A DNA stretch of 64,000 nt, from the NCBI RefSeq assembly GCF_001854885.1, contig NZ_MDDV01000013.1:124001-188000 (forward strand), written 5' to 3'. Numbering within the stretch: the first letter of the stretch is position 1; the number at the start of each line of letters is the position of its first letter. The position numbers and the translations under genes were made by a program. Positions 8,948 to 17,571 of this stretch are shown piece after piece. The notes beneath the pieces were generated by a model. It searched no databases, was not told the origin of the DNA, and saw nothing but the letters and a program-made list of their open reading frames with translations. The stretch comes from Ensifer sp. LCM 4579 (lineage in GTDB: Bacteria; Pseudomonadota; Alphaproteobacteria; Rhizobiales; Rhizobiaceae).

Positions 8948-9784
8948 TCAGCCCTTGAGACCGGTCATGGTGATACCCTCGACGAAGCGTTTCTGCGCGA
9001 CGAGGAACGCGGCGACGAGGGGAAGGGTGATGATCAGCGTGGCGGCCATCAGCGCGCCGTAATCGTCGCCGGCTTCCGCGGCGCGGAAATAGAGGAGGCC
9101 GAGCGGCGGGGTGGCGAAATCCTGGTTGGAGACGACCACCAGCGGCCAGAACAGGTCGTTCCAGTGCGCCACCACCGAAAAGATCGCGAAGGCCGTGATC
9201 GCCGGCCAGGCATTCGGCACGATGACCCGGGCGACGATGCCTGCCTCGGACATGCCGTCGAGGCGCGCGGCGTGGATCAGATCGTCGGGAATGGCGCGGA
9301 AGAACTGCAGGAACAGGAAGATCGCGAAAACCGAAATCGAAAAGGGTGCGACGAGCGCCGTATAGCTGTTGAGCACCGAGAGCCGGTCGAAGGCCACGTA
9401 GAGCGGTAGTGCCGTCGCGTGGATCGGCACCAAAAGGCCCAGCATGACCAGCACCATCATGATGCGCGCGGCGCGGAACTTCAGTTTCGCCATGGCATAG
9501 GCGCAGGGAATGGCGACGACGACCTGGACGAGGAAGATCAGCGCGCAGACGATGACGCCGTTCATCAGCAAGGTCGGCATGGAGACGCGCGAAAGCGCCT
9601 TTGTGAAGTTCTCGGCAAAGGACCATTGCTCCGGGATCAGCGAGAGCGAGGAGGAAAAGATCTCGCTCTGCGCCTTGCCGGCGGTCGAAATCATGAAGAT
9701 GTAGGGCGCGAGGAAGAGAAGCGCGCCGAGCGACAGGAGGCCGAAGCGCAGCATCCGGCCGAGGGTGAGGCTGTGCGCGGTCAT
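8948..9784 (-). CDS. ABC transporter permease, MalG/UgpE type
   Basis: 278-aa inner-membrane permease with about six hydrophobic segments. It carries the binding-protein-dependent transport signature DDLIHAARLDGMSEAGIVARVIVPNAWPAITAFAIF, the EAA loop that docks on the ATPase. The C-terminus RFVEGITMTGLKG is the classic MalG/UgpE ending. The start at 9784 overlaps the end of the upstream permease by 4 bp. Works with the MalF-type permease as a heterodimer. Confidence 0.9.
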   Translation of the reverse strand: MTAHSLTLGRMLRFGLLSLGALLFLAPYIFMISTAGKAQSEIFSSSLSLIPEQWSFAENFTKALSRVSMPTLLMNGVIVCALIFLVQVVVAIPCAYAMAKLKFRAARIMMVLVMLGLLVPIHATALPLYVAFDRLSVLNSYTALVAPFSISVFAIFLFLQFFRAIPDDLIHAARLDGMSEAGIVARVIVPNAWPAITAFAIFSVVAHWNDLFWPLVVVSNQDFATPPLGLLYFRAAEAGDDYGALMAATLIITLPLVAAFLVAQKRFVEGITMTGLKG

Positions 9785-10692
9785 GCGTAATGCACCTTCC
9801 GGTCGAGGACGCGGTATTGCAGGAACATCAGGACGACGAGGATCGCGAGAAAGACCACGGTCATCGCCGAGGCATAGCCGACCCGCAGATAGACGAAGCC
9901 TTCCTGGTAGATGGTGAAGAGCAGCACTTCGGAGGCCTTGTTCGGCCCGCCCTCCGTGAGCGTCTTCACCGTCTCGAAAACCTTGACGGAATTGATGATG
10001 CTGATCGTCGTGACGAAGAGCGTCGTCGGCCCGAGCATTGGCCAGGTGACGAGCCGGAAGCGGTCGAACCAGGACCTGGCGCCGTCCACCTCCGCCGCCG
10101 CATAGAGCTCTCGGGGAATGGCGGTGAGGCCGGCCAGGAACAGGACCATGTTGAAGCCGACCGACTGCCAGATGCCGATGATCGAAAGACCGTAAAGCAC
10201 AGTGCCGGAGGCGCCGAGCCAGTTCGGCCCGGATATGCCGAGATAGCCGAGAAACGTGTTGATCGGGCCGATGGTCGGATGGAACAGGAACTGCCAGACC
10301 GTCGCCATGGCGACGAGAAGCGAGGCGACCGGGAGAAAATAGACCGTCCGGAAAAAGGCGCGGGCGCGCGTCTCCGCCTCGATCAGCAGCGCGATCGCCA
10401 GCGCCAGCACGATCGACACCGGCGTGACGATCGCCGTGTAGATGGCGGTATTCCATAGGGAGCGACGGAAGGTGCGGTCGCCGATGAGCTCCGCATAGTT
10501 CTCGAAGCCGACGAAGCGGAAGCCACCATAGCCGAGCTCGAAATCGGTGAAGCCGAGGATGATCACGGCGAGCGTCGGCAGCAGGATGAAGAGGAAGAGG
10601 AGCGTAATCGCCGGAGCGGCGAGAATCCAGGCGATCCGCGCCTCGCGCCGGTCGGCAGGGGCGATCGGCATGTCGGCAGCGATGCTAGCCAT
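9781..10692 (-). CDS. ABC transporter permease, MalF/UgpA type
   Basis: 303-aa inner-membrane permease (from MASIAADMPIAP). The EAA-loop motif is IPRELYAAAEVDGARSWFDRFRLVTWPMLGPTTLFVTTISII and the preceding block is IGIWQSVGFNMVLFLAGL. The start at 10692 overlaps the ATPase stop by 8 bp. An in-frame start 10 codons upstream lies deeper in the ATPase gene and is less likely. The pair TEGGPNKASEVLLFTIYQEGF is typical of UgpA-like permeases. Confidence 0.9.
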   Translation of the reverse strand: MASIAADMPIAPADRREARIAWILAAPAITLLFLFILLPTLAVIILGFTDFELGYGGFRFVGFENYAELIGDRTFRRSLWNTAIYTAIVTPVSIVLALAIALLIEAETRARAFFRTVYFLPVASLLVAMATVWQFLFHPTIGPINTFLGYLGISGPNWLGASGTVLYGLSIIGIWQSVGFNMVLFLAGLTAIPRELYAAAEVDGARSWFDRFRLVTWPMLGPTTLFVTTISIINSVKVFETVKTLTEGGPNKASEVLLFTIYQEGFVYLRVGYASAMTVVFLAILVVLMFLQYRVLDRKVHYA

Positions 10693-11851
10693 AGGCCTTC
10701 TCCGGCACCGAGGCAACCGCAACCGTCTTCGCCGGCAGGCGCTCGCCGGCTGGCGCGAAGAGCATCGCGCGGTCCGGTTCGATCTCGACAGAAACCGGCA
10801 TGCCGACAGACAGGCCTCCGGCCTCCGCCGGTGTCATCCTGGCGACGATCGTCTCGCCGATTGCGTCGAGCCTCGCATGGATGATGACTTCCGAGCCGAG
10901 GAATTCCGTGCGCTCGATGCGAGCGCTGAGGATGCCGTCCGGCCTTGCGCTGAGACGGACGAATTCGGGGCGAATGCCGATGAGAACCGGCGTTTCGGCC
11001 GGCGGTGCAGACTCGGCGGCGAGCGTCAGGGCGCCGAACCGCACGAGGCCGGAGGCGTCCAGCCGCGTCTCGAGCACGTTGATGCGCGGCTGGCCGAGAA
11101 AGCGGGCGACCTCGATGTGGCTGGGATCTTCATAGATGTCCTGCGGCGGTGCGAGCTGCAGCAGCGTGCCGCCGATCATCACGGCGACCCGATCGGCCAT
11201 CGACAGGGCCTCGGATTGGTCATGGGTGACGTAGAGCGTCGGCACGCCGGCGCGGCGGTGCAATTCGACGATCTCGCCGCGGGCGTGGACGCGGAGGTTC
11301 GCATCGAGATTGGAAAGCGGCTCGTCCATCAGGAAGACGCTCGGGCGGCGGACCATGGCGCGGGCGAGCGCGACGCGCTGACGCTGGCCGCCGGACATCT
11401 GCCCGGGTTTGCGGTCGAGCAGATGATCGATCTTGAGGGAGGATGCCATCTCGCGGACCTGCCGCTGGATGTCTGCGCGGATGCGACGCTGGCCCGGCAG
11501 GAAATTGCCGATAAACGGAAAGCGCTGGACCGCCGTCAGCCGGCGCATGGCAAGCGGTACGGCGATGTTCTGGCCGGCGGTCAGGTGCGGATAGAGGGCA
11601 TAGGACTGGAACACCATGGCGATGTTGCGATCGGCGGCCGCCAGCGACGAGACATTGCGGCCGCCGATGACGATCTCGCCGTTGTCGGCGTGATCCAGCC
11701 CCGCGACGATGCGCAGAAGCGTGCTCTTGCCGCAGCCGGAAGGCCCGACGAGGGCAATGAATTCGCCGTCCCCGGCTTCCAGTCTCACACCTTTGAGGAT
11801 GGAATTGCCGGCGTAGGATTTGGTGATGCCGCGCAGCGCCAGGATGCTCAT
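10685..11851 (-). CDS. ABC transporter ATP-binding protein, UgpC/MalK type
   Basis: 388-aa ATPase with a C-terminal regulatory domain. Motifs are Walker A GPSGCGKSTLLRIVAG, signature MSGGQRQRVALARAMVRRP, Walker B VFLMDEPLSNLDANLR and switch H in LYVTHDQSEALS. The last 150 residues (VLIGIRPEFVRLS... VEIEPDRAMLFAPAGERL) form the MalK-type OB/TOBE fold. It overlaps the metallophosphoesterase by 4 bp and the first permease by 8 bp. Such tight packing means one transcript. Confidence 0.92.
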   Translation of the reverse strand: MSILALRGITKSYAGNSILKGVRLEAGDGEFIALVGPSGCGKSTLLRIVAGLDHADNGEIVIGGRNVSSLAAADRNIAMVFQSYALYPHLTAGQNIAVPLAMRRLTAVQRFPFIGNFLPGQRRIRADIQRQVREMASSLKIDHLLDRKPGQMSGGQRQRVALARAMVRRPSVFLMDEPLSNLDANLRVHARGEIVELHRRAGVPTLYVTHDQSEALSMADRVAVMIGGTLLQLAPPQDIYEDPSHIEVARFLGQPRINVLETRLDASGLVRFGALTLAAESAPPAETPVLIGIRPEFVRLSARPDGILSARIERTEFLGSEVIIHARLDAIGETIVARMTPAEAGGLSVGMPVSVEIEPDRAMLFAPAGERLPAKTVAVASVPEKAYG

Positions 11852-12684
11852 CGCGCCGCCTCCGGGAGTCTCTTGGCCGCGCGCGGGTAGATCTCGTCGA
11901 TGATGTGATCGAAGATGTGGGGCGTCAGCTCGGGCACAGCGACGATCTCGCTATCGATATGCTCTTCGCCGAGCCGGTGGAGGACGGCGCCGACAAGGCG
12001 CTCGCCGGGCATTTCCCGCTCCAACTTGTCGATGATGAAGGAGGTCGGCGGTGCCCACAGGAGGTCGGTGCCGGCATGGCGACCCTTCCAGGCCCAGTGC
12101 AGGTGACCGCTGGCATGCAGCGCGACGTCATGTTGCGCCATCAGGTCGTAGAGCCGCTGGCGCGGCTTCGGCCGCACGCTCCAGTAGCCGGTGTCTCCCT
12201 CGGCCGGATCATCGACGAAGAGCGGCTTGTGAGCGAAGATCGCGACCCGCCGGCCGCTGCGGTTTGCGAGTGTCTCTTCAAGCCAGTCGAATTGCCGCTC
12301 TTCTTCCGCGTTCTCGAAGCCGAGAATGAGGCTGTTGAGGCCGATCAGCCGCCAATTGCCGTGGTCGGAGACCCAGTAGTCCGGTCCGACGAGCTTGCGC
12401 CAGCGGGCCAGCCGGGCCGCATCGACCGGCTGGTCCGAGTCCGGCAGGTGACCGACATCGTGGTTGCCGGGTACGATCAGTACCGGCACCGGCAACTCGC
12501 GCATAAGCTCCATGGCAAAGGTCATGTCCTTCTCGCAGTCCGCGCCGTCGATCGTCAGGTCGCCGGTGTGCACGACGAGGTCGGCGCCGGCCGTTTCGAT
12601 CCAGCGAGCGATGGATTCCCAATTATCGTTGAAGTGCGTCTTCGAGGGGCTGAGATGGGTGTCGCTGATCTGGACGATCTTCAT
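11848..12684 (-). CDS. Calcineurin-like metallophosphoesterase (cyclic-nucleotide/glycerophosphodiester phosphodiesterase type)
   Basis: 278-aa soluble dinuclear-metal phosphodiesterase of the CpdA/Icc/GpdQ class. All five metal-binding motifs are visible: D8-T-H10, GD42, GN74-H75-D76, H152 and GH194-L-H196. There is no signal peptide, so it acts in the cytoplasm. It is the first gene of the operon, co-translated with an Ugp-like ABC importer (4-bp overlap). The likely route is import of a phosphodiester such as glycerophosphocholine, followed by hydrolysis inside. A Pho-box-like promoter lies upstream. Cyclic AMP or GMP phosphodiesterase activity is an alternative the sequence cannot exclude. 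Confidence 0.85.
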   Translation of the reverse strand: MKIVQISDTHLSPSKTHFNDNWESIARWIETAGADLVVHTGDLTIDGADCEKDMTFAMELMRELPVPVLIVPGNHDVGHLPDSDQPVDAARLARWRKLVGPDYWVSDHGNWRLIGLNSLILGFENAEEERQFDWLEETLANRSGRRVAIFAHKPLFVDDPAEGDTGYWSVRPKPRQRLYDLMAQHDVALHASGHLHWAWKGRHAGTDLLWAPPTSFIIDKLEREMPGERLVGAVLHRLGEEHIDSEIVAVPELTPHIFDHIIDEIYPRAAKRLPEAAR

Positions 12685-12761
12685 GGAGGCAGGTCTCCCG
12701 CTTCTTCGAATGCGACGCGCGAGGAGGGGCCGTCCGCCTTGCTCAGCGCCGCTTGCCGCAC

Positions 12762-12795
12762 TGTTTAGGCGGCTCCCATGTCAGTTTGGTAACAG
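12762..12795 (-). promoter_or_regulatory. Pho-box promoter of the metallophosphoesterase/ABC operon
   Basis: Reading the minus strand, CTGTTAC-CAAA-CTGACAT (12795-12778) is two 7-mers separated by 4 nt. They match the PhoB repeat CTGTCAT at 5 and 6 of 7 positions. TAAACA (12767-12762) follows exactly 10 nt later as a -10-like element, the spacing expected when PhoB replaces the -35 box. The box is about 94 bp upstream of the metallophosphoesterase ATG. The phn promoter at 57050-57083 has the same geometry. Confidence 0.55.
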
Positions 12796-12893
12796 GCGTT
12801 CTCAGTTGTTTTTCAGTTTCTCCATCAAAGCTTCACTGACGGCGGGCCCGATCGGTTCCCAGAAAGCGCTTGACGCGAATCAGAGGATGAATC

Positions 12894-12909
12894 ATTCCTC
12901 TAACGGAAT
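12894..12909. promoter_or_regulatory. Possible operator upstream of repA
   Basis: ATTCC-TCTAAC-GGAAT is a short perfect inverted repeat in the 356-bp gap between the metallophosphoesterase and repA. A half-site TATTCCG follows at about 12918. RepA proteins of this class usually repress their own promoter, so this is a candidate operator. The arms are only 5 bp and chance is a real alternative. Confidence 0.25.
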
Positions 12910-13040
12910 AGATCGCATATTCCGAAATCCAGCGTAGTTCAGCGATTGCTCTGTAAGGAATTGCGGCGGGCGCAGTTCGCGGCCGGCGAAGGGATATTGC
13001 CGTCTAGTGCCGCGCTGCGCCAACCATAGGGGATTTGACG

Positions 13041-14321
13041 ATGGACATGACGGGTTCGACGGCCGAAGCCGCAAGCGCGATCGGCGAGTTGGCGACGGCC
13101 GATCAGGGCCTTCGCCGACCAGCGGACGAGGCGATTGCGGCGGATGCGCGGGCGCTTTCGGAGCAGTTGAAGGCGATGCGTGACCGGCTGTTCCCGCCTT
13201 TGGCGAGGAAGACGCTCAGAAGCTTCACCTCCGGCGAGGCCGCAAAACTCATCGGCGTTTCCGACGGCTATCTTCGGCAGCTCTCGCTGGCGGGTGAGGG
13301 GCCCCAGCCCGATACCGGCGCCGGCGGGCGTCGCTCCTATTCGCTTTCCGACATCAATGCGCTGCGCCGCCATCTTGCCGAACAGGCGCTTGCCAAGGGT
13401 AACGGCGCCAAGGCGCGCGGCTACCTCAAATGGCGCGATGCCACACGCGGGGAGCATCTGCAGGTCGTCTCCGTGACCAACTTCAAGGGCGGTTCCGGCA
13501 AGACCACCTCGTCGGTTCATCTGGCCCAGTATCTCGCCTTGACCGGCCACAGGGTGCTTGCGGTCGATCTCGACCCGCAGGCCTCGCTCTCGGCGCTCTT
13601 CGGCTACCAGCCGGAGCTGGACCTGACCGGCAACGACACGCTCTACGGCGCCATCCGCTACGACGCCGAGGCGCGGCCGCTGCGGGAGATCATCCGCAAG
13701 ACCTATTTCGACGGGCTCGACCTGGTGCCGGGCAATCTCGAGCTGCAGGAATTCGAGCACACGACGCCGCAGGCCTTGAGCGCCCGCCAGAGCGGCTCGG
13801 ACGCAGGGCCCCTGTTCTTCGCCCGGGTGCAGACGGCACTTGCAAGCGTCGCTGACGATTACGACGTCGTCGTCATCGACTGCCCGCCGCAGCTCGGTTA
13901 TCTGACGCTGTCGGCGCTCTGCGCCTCGACTTCTGTCATCGTCACCGTGCATCCGCAGATGCTCGACGTCGCCTCGATGAACCAGTTCCTCTACATGACC
14001 TCGGACCTGCTCAGCGTCGTGCGCGAGGCCGGCGGCGAGCTCAATTTCGATTTCCTGCGCTATCTGGTCACCCGCTTCGAGCCGAATGACGGGCCGCAGG
14101 CGCAGATCGTCGGCTTCATGCGCTCGCTCTTCGGCGACCGGGTGTTGACTTCGGCCATGGTGAAATCGACGGCGATTTCCGATGCGGGGCTTACGAAGCA
14201 GACGCTCTACGAGGTAGGCCGCGAGAATTTCACCCGTGCAACCTATGACCGGGCAATCGAGTCGCTCAACGCCGTCAACGGCGAGATCGAGGCTCTCATT
14301 CACGCGGCATGGGGGCGCTAG
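13041..14321 (+). CDS. repA: Plasmid partition protein RepA (ParA family)
   Basis: 426-aa partition ATPase of repABC-type replicons. An N-terminal winged-helix/HTH-like region (about 60-115, SFTSGEAAKLIGVSDGYLRQ) precedes the deviant Walker A KGGSGKTT (149-156). Walker A-prime is VDLDPQASLSALFG and Walker B is YDVVVIDCPPQLGYLTLSALCAS. The ATG at 13041 is preferred over a TTG two codons earlier because the AGGGGA ribosome site is then correctly spaced. repB follows after 3 bp. RepA normally drives segregation with RepB and parS and represses the operon. No repC follows here. Confidence 0.93.
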   Translation: MDMTGSTAEAASAIGELATADQGLRRPADEAIAADARALSEQLKAMRDRLFPPLARKTLRSFTSGEAAKLIGVSDGYLRQLSLAGEGPQPDTGAGGRRSYSLSDINALRRHLAEQALAKGNGAKARGYLKWRDATRGEHLQVVSVTNFKGGSGKTTSSVHLAQYLALTGHRVLAVDLDPQASLSALFGYQPELDLTGNDTLYGAIRYDAEARPLREIIRKTYFDGLDLVPGNLELQEFEHTTPQALSARQSGSDAGPLFFARVQTALASVADDYDVVVIDCPPQLGYLTLSALCASTSVIVTVHPQMLDVASMNQFLYMTSDLLSVVREAGGELNFDFLRYLVTRFEPNDGPQAQIVGFMRSLFGDRVLTSAMVKSTAISDAGLTKQTLYEVGRENFTRATYDRAIESLNAVNGEIEALIHAAWGR

Positions 14322-14324
14322 GAG

Positions 14325-15398
14325 ATGGCAGGCAACAACCGGAAGAACGAATTGCGGGCGTTGTTCTTGGGTGGGGCTCCGGCCTCTCCACAGGCAGCGG
14401 GTGAGCCTTCTGCGGAGTCGGCCGAGTTGACACCTGTCAACAGAAGCACACTCGCCCCGAATCCGCCACGCGCGGCCTCCGGCGCGGTCAAGGCAATGGG
14501 GCTTTCGCTCGGCAGCATCACCCGTGAGGCGGAGGAGGCGCGCGCGCTTCGCGAGGCGCTGACGGCTGGCGAGCGCGTCGTTTCGCTCGATCCGGCGCTC
14601 GTCGAAGCCTCCTTCATCGAAGATCGCCTGACCGACGGCGAGGTCGACGATCCGGATTTTCTGGCGCTCGTCGAGAGCATTCGCGAGAACGGCCAGCAGT
14701 CGCCGATCCTCGTGCGTCCGCATCCGGAGAAGCAGGGCCATTATCAGACCGCCTATGGCCATCGTCGCCTGAAGGCGGTGGGCCGGCTCGAGCTGCAGGT
14801 GAAGGCGATCGTCCGGCCGCTCTCCGACGACGAGCTTGTCCTGGCCCAGGGCAAGGAAAACGCCGAGCGGCGCAACCTCTCCTTCATCGAGCGGGCGCTC
14901 TTCGCGGCGGCGCTTGCCGCCCGCGGCTTCGACCGCAAGGTGATCGGGGACGCGCTCGCGGTGCAGAAGAGCGAGCTCTCCCGCCTCCTACAGGTCGCCG
15001 ACAGCGTGCCCCACAACGTCGCTCGCGCAATCGGTCCGGCCCCCAGGGCCGGTCGCGCCCGCTGGATGGCGATGGGTGCATTGCTCGATAAAGACGACGC
15101 GCGCGTCGCGGCAGAGGAGGAGATCGCTTCCTCGGAATTCCGCGCCGCCGACACCGACCAGCGCTTCCAACTGGTTTTCGATCGGCTATCCCATGGAAAT
15201 AGCCCGAAGCCGGAAGCGCCGGAGGAGTTGAGGGACGAAGCCGGACAAGTCTACGCGCGCTTGAGGCGCAACGGGAAATCGCCAACAATCGAGTTCGTAC
15301 CCGAAACGCATCCCGTCTTCGTCAAGGAGGCGGTGGACATGCTGGCAAAACACCATGCGCATTTCGTGCAGCGTCAGAAGTCGTTGCGCGGTCGCTGA
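14325..15398 (+). CDS. repB: Plasmid partition protein RepB (ParB family)
   Basis: 357-aa centromere-binding partner of RepA. ParB/Spo0J core motifs are DPDFLALVESIRENGQQSPILVRPHP (about 105-130), YQTAYGHRRLKAVGRL and ENAERRNLSFIERALFA, followed by a helix-turn-helix stretch FDRKVIGDALAVQKSELSRLLQVADSVP. The C-terminal 90 residues are the dimerisation/RepB-specific part. Its stop at 15398 is followed by the convergent oxidoreductase stop at 15423, so nothing resembling repC or a counter-transcribed RNA region is downstream. A parS-like palindrome lies within its own 5' end. Confidence 0.92.
   Translation: MAGNNRKNELRALFLGGAPASPQAAGEPSAESAELTPVNRSTLAPNPPRAASGAVKAMGLSLGSITREAEEARALREALTAGERVVSLDPALVEASFIEDRLTDGEVDDPDFLALVESIRENGQQSPILVRPHPEKQGHYQTAYGHRRLKAVGRLELQVKAIVRPLSDDELVLAQGKENAERRNLSFIERALFAAALAARGFDRKVIGDALAVQKSELSRLLQVADSVPHNVARAIGPAPRAGRARWMAMGALLDKDDARVAAEEEIASSEFRAADTDQRFQLVFDRLSHGNSPKPEAPEELRDEAGQVYARLRRNGKSPTIEFVPETHPVFVKEAVDMLAKHHAHFVQRQKSLRGR
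14426..14441. promoter_or_regulatory. parS-like palindrome inside repB
   Basis: GTTGACACCTGTCAAC is a 16-bp site with perfect 7-bp arms (GTTGACA/TGTCAAC). It fits the repABC centromere pattern GTTNNNNGCNNNNAAC at every fixed base except the first base of the central GC (here CC). It lies 101 bp into repB, in the poorly conserved N-terminal coding part. No second copy was found by eye in the flanks. Confidence 0.5.
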
Positions 15399-15422
15399 GT
15401 TTGTGAAGTCGTCCCTCACCCT

Positions 15423-16586
15423 TTACTCGTAGTCCACCCACACGCCACCGGCATCGGCCGAGCGGACACAATTCTCCACCCAGCGCACGCCTTCGAGGCC
15501 GGCGTCTACGCCCGGGAAGACGAGGTTTTCGATACCCTCAGGGGCGAGACCGCGGTGGTCGTTAATTGCCAGGCCGAAGCGGCGGTAGAGGTTGCCCCAG
15601 GCCTCGAACAGGCCTTCCGGATGGCCGCCGCCGATACGATCGTCGAGCCGGGCTTGCGGATAGAGATAGTCCATGCCGCGTTCGAGGATGCGGACAGGTT
15701 CGCCCTGGACCTCGTAGGAGAGCTGGTTCGGCCGTTCGTCCCACCATTCGATGCTCGCTCTTGATCCGACGATGCGAAGCTTCTGGCCGTGCATGGAGCC
15801 GGCATTGACAGCGCTCGACCAGACATTGGCAATCGCGCCGTTGTCGTATTCCATCAGGGTCACCGCGTTGTCCTCGAGCGGCGCCCGGCTCTTGACGAAG
15901 CTCTGGCGCACGCACATCAGCCGCTTGATCTTCATGTGCGGCAAGATGACCTCGGAGAGGTAGAGCGGATGCGTGCCGACGTCACCGAGCACATAGCTGG
16001 GTCCGGCGAATTTCGGGTCGACGCGCCAGCGGGTCGACGGGTTTTGTTCCTCGACGGCCGCGCTGTGGAAACCGTGGGCGAATTGCAGGTTGACGACGCG
16101 GATCTCGCCGAGATCGCCGTTCTTCACCATGGCGCGGGCCTGCTCGATCATCTGGTGGCCGGCATAGCCATAGGTGACGCCGACGGTGAGCCTGCGCGCT
16201 TCAGCCAGCGCCTTCAGTTCCTTCGCTTCGGCGAGCGTGAAGCAGAGCGGCTTTTCACAGACGACGTGGACGCCGTGTTCGAGCGCCGCCTTGCATATCT
16301 CGAAATGGGTGTTGTTCGGCGTTGCGATCGATACCGCCTCGATGCCGTCCGGGCGCTCCGCTTCCTCGGCGAACATCATCCGGTAGTCCGGGTAGCTCCG
16401 CCCTTCGTCCAATCCGAGATCGGCCCCGAAGGTGCGGCTGCGTCCCGGATCGATGTCGAAGGCGCCGGCCACGAGTTCAAACGTGTTGTCCCTGAGCGCC
16501 GCCGAGCGATGGATGTAACCGATCTGGCTGCCGCGCCCGCCGCCGACCATGCCCCAGCGGATCGGCTTCAGCTTCTTCTCTGACAT
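15423..16586 (-). CDS. Gfo/Idh/MocA-family oxidoreductase
   Basis: 387-aa NAD(P)-dependent sugar or polyol dehydrogenase-like protein. The Rossmann start is IRWGMVGGGRGSQIGYIHRSAAL. The catalytic-region lysine motif is VVCEKPLCFTLAEAKEL near residue 115, and GDVGTHPLYLSEVILP is the conserved substrate-site block with its His. Third gene of a minus-strand cluster after two TIM-barrel isomerase-like genes (24 bp after the nearer one). This set resembles inositol or sugar-acid catabolic modules, where the dehydrogenase makes a keto-sugar and the barrels isomerise or dehydrate it. The substrate is unknown. Confidence 0.88.
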   Translation of the reverse strand: MSEKKLKPIRWGMVGGGRGSQIGYIHRSAALRDNTFELVAGAFDIDPGRSRTFGADLGLDEGRSYPDYRMMFAEEAERPDGIEAVSIATPNNTHFEICKAALEHGVHVVCEKPLCFTLAEAKELKALAEARRLTVGVTYGYAGHQMIEQARAMVKNGDLGEIRVVNLQFAHGFHSAAVEEQNPSTRWRVDPKFAGPSYVLGDVGTHPLYLSEVILPHMKIKRLMCVRQSFVKSRAPLEDNAVTLMEYDNGAIANVWSSAVNAGSMHGQKLRIVGSRASIEWWDERPNQLSYEVQGEPVRILERGMDYLYPQARLDDRIGGGHPEGLFEAWGNLYRRFGLAINDHRGLAPEGIENLVFPGVDAGLEGVRWVENCVRSADAGGVWVDYE

Positions 16587-16609
16587 TGTGGTGTTCCCAG
16601 CTCCTGATT

Positions 16610-17533
16610 TCAGAATCCGACCGAGCGCAGGTAGTCGCGGCTTTCTTTGACGTCCGCGAGGCTTCCCGACACGCTTAAGGGATCGCGCTCCTGCTCGACG
16701 GTTACGAAACCGTGGTAGCCGATCTCATCGAGTACCTGCTTGATTGCCGGGTAGTCGATGATGCCGCGCCCGATCGGGCACATGACGCCTTGCGCGCAGG
16801 CCTCGAAGAACCGGATCTTTTCGCCGAGTAGCCGGCGGAAGATCCCTTCGTCGATGTCCTTGAAATGCACATAGTCGAGGCGATCGGCATATTTCTTCAG
16901 CGCATCGACCGGGTCCATGCCCGCATAATAGGTGTGGCCCGTGTCGATGCAGAAGCCCGCCAGCGCCGCCGGCACGTCCTCGGCGATGCGATCAATCTCG
17001 TCGCCGAATTCGATGTAGCCCCCGGCATGGGGATGGATCACGGCGCGCACACCGTATTTGTCGCGGGCGAGCGTGGCGATCGCCCGGATATTGGCGACCA
17101 TGCCCGCCCAGGCCTCATTCGAAAGCCGTGGTGCGCGGTCGGAGTGGCCTGCGGCAAAATCCCGCTCGTCGTGGCCCCAGTCCATGACGGTGAGATAGGG
17201 CGTCCTGAAACGCTGACCGGATACCGGCTCCGGCTGCGGCAATTGCGTGATGACGGCGCAGATCTCGTCCGTCTGGCGCAGCAGCTTGGTCCGGTTCTCG
17301 GGCGCGACGAGATCGTCGAAGATCGTTCCGGCGACGATGAACAGCTTGCGTTCGTCAAGCGCCCTCGCGACACGCTCGGACTCGAGCGGCAGGTAGCCGT
17401 AGGGGCCGAGTTCCAGACCGCCATAGCCGGCGGCCGCCGCCTCGTCGAAGACGCGCTCCCAGGCGGGCAGGTTGGGGTTCTTGACGTCGTCCACGCCCCA
17501 GCAGCAGGGGGCGGTCGTGATGGTAATGGTCAT
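16610..17533 (-). CDS. Sugar phosphate isomerase/epimerase-like TIM-barrel protein
   Basis: 307-aa xylose-isomerase-like TIM barrel (AP endonuclease 2 superfamily; IolE-like). It starts with ITTAPCCWGVDDVKNPNLPAWERVFDEAAAAGYGGLELGPYGYLP. Metal or substrate site residues are likely in AVIHPHAGGYIEFGDEID, GFCIDTGHTYYAGMDP, VHFKDID and VTVEQERDP, which are the His, Asp and Glu positions typical of IolE. The ATG at 17533 is chosen by family alignment, but it lacks a good ribosome site. An in-frame TTG at 17593 would overlap the upstream gene. IolE-type dehydratase is the nearest named role; not certain. Confidence 0.82.
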   Translation of the reverse strand: MTITITTAPCCWGVDDVKNPNLPAWERVFDEAAAAGYGGLELGPYGYLPLESERVARALDERKLFIVAGTIFDDLVAPENRTKLLRQTDEICAVITQLPQPEPVSGQRFRTPYLTVMDWGHDERDFAAGHSDRAPRLSNEAWAGMVANIRAIATLARDKYGVRAVIHPHAGGYIEFGDEIDRIAEDVPAALAGFCIDTGHTYYAGMDPVDALKKYADRLDYVHFKDIDEGIFRRLLGEKIRFFEACAQGVMCPIGRGIIDYPAIKQVLDEIGYHGFVTVEQERDPLSVSGSLADVKESRDYLRSVGF

Positions 17534-17571
17534 GGGAGGTCGTGCCTGTCGATTATTCGGTAAGAAAATAC

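Noticed and set aside
8925-9626. An open frame joining upstream sequence to the UgpB-like receptor (655 codons in total).
   Set aside because: The extra part is Arg/Ala-rich shadow of the MalG-type permease in another frame; the receptor has its own signal peptide and ribosome site at 8924.
13035-13040. TTG start for RepA two codons before the ATG.
   Set aside because: The AGGGGA ribosome site would be only about 1-2 nt away; ATG 13041 has normal spacing.
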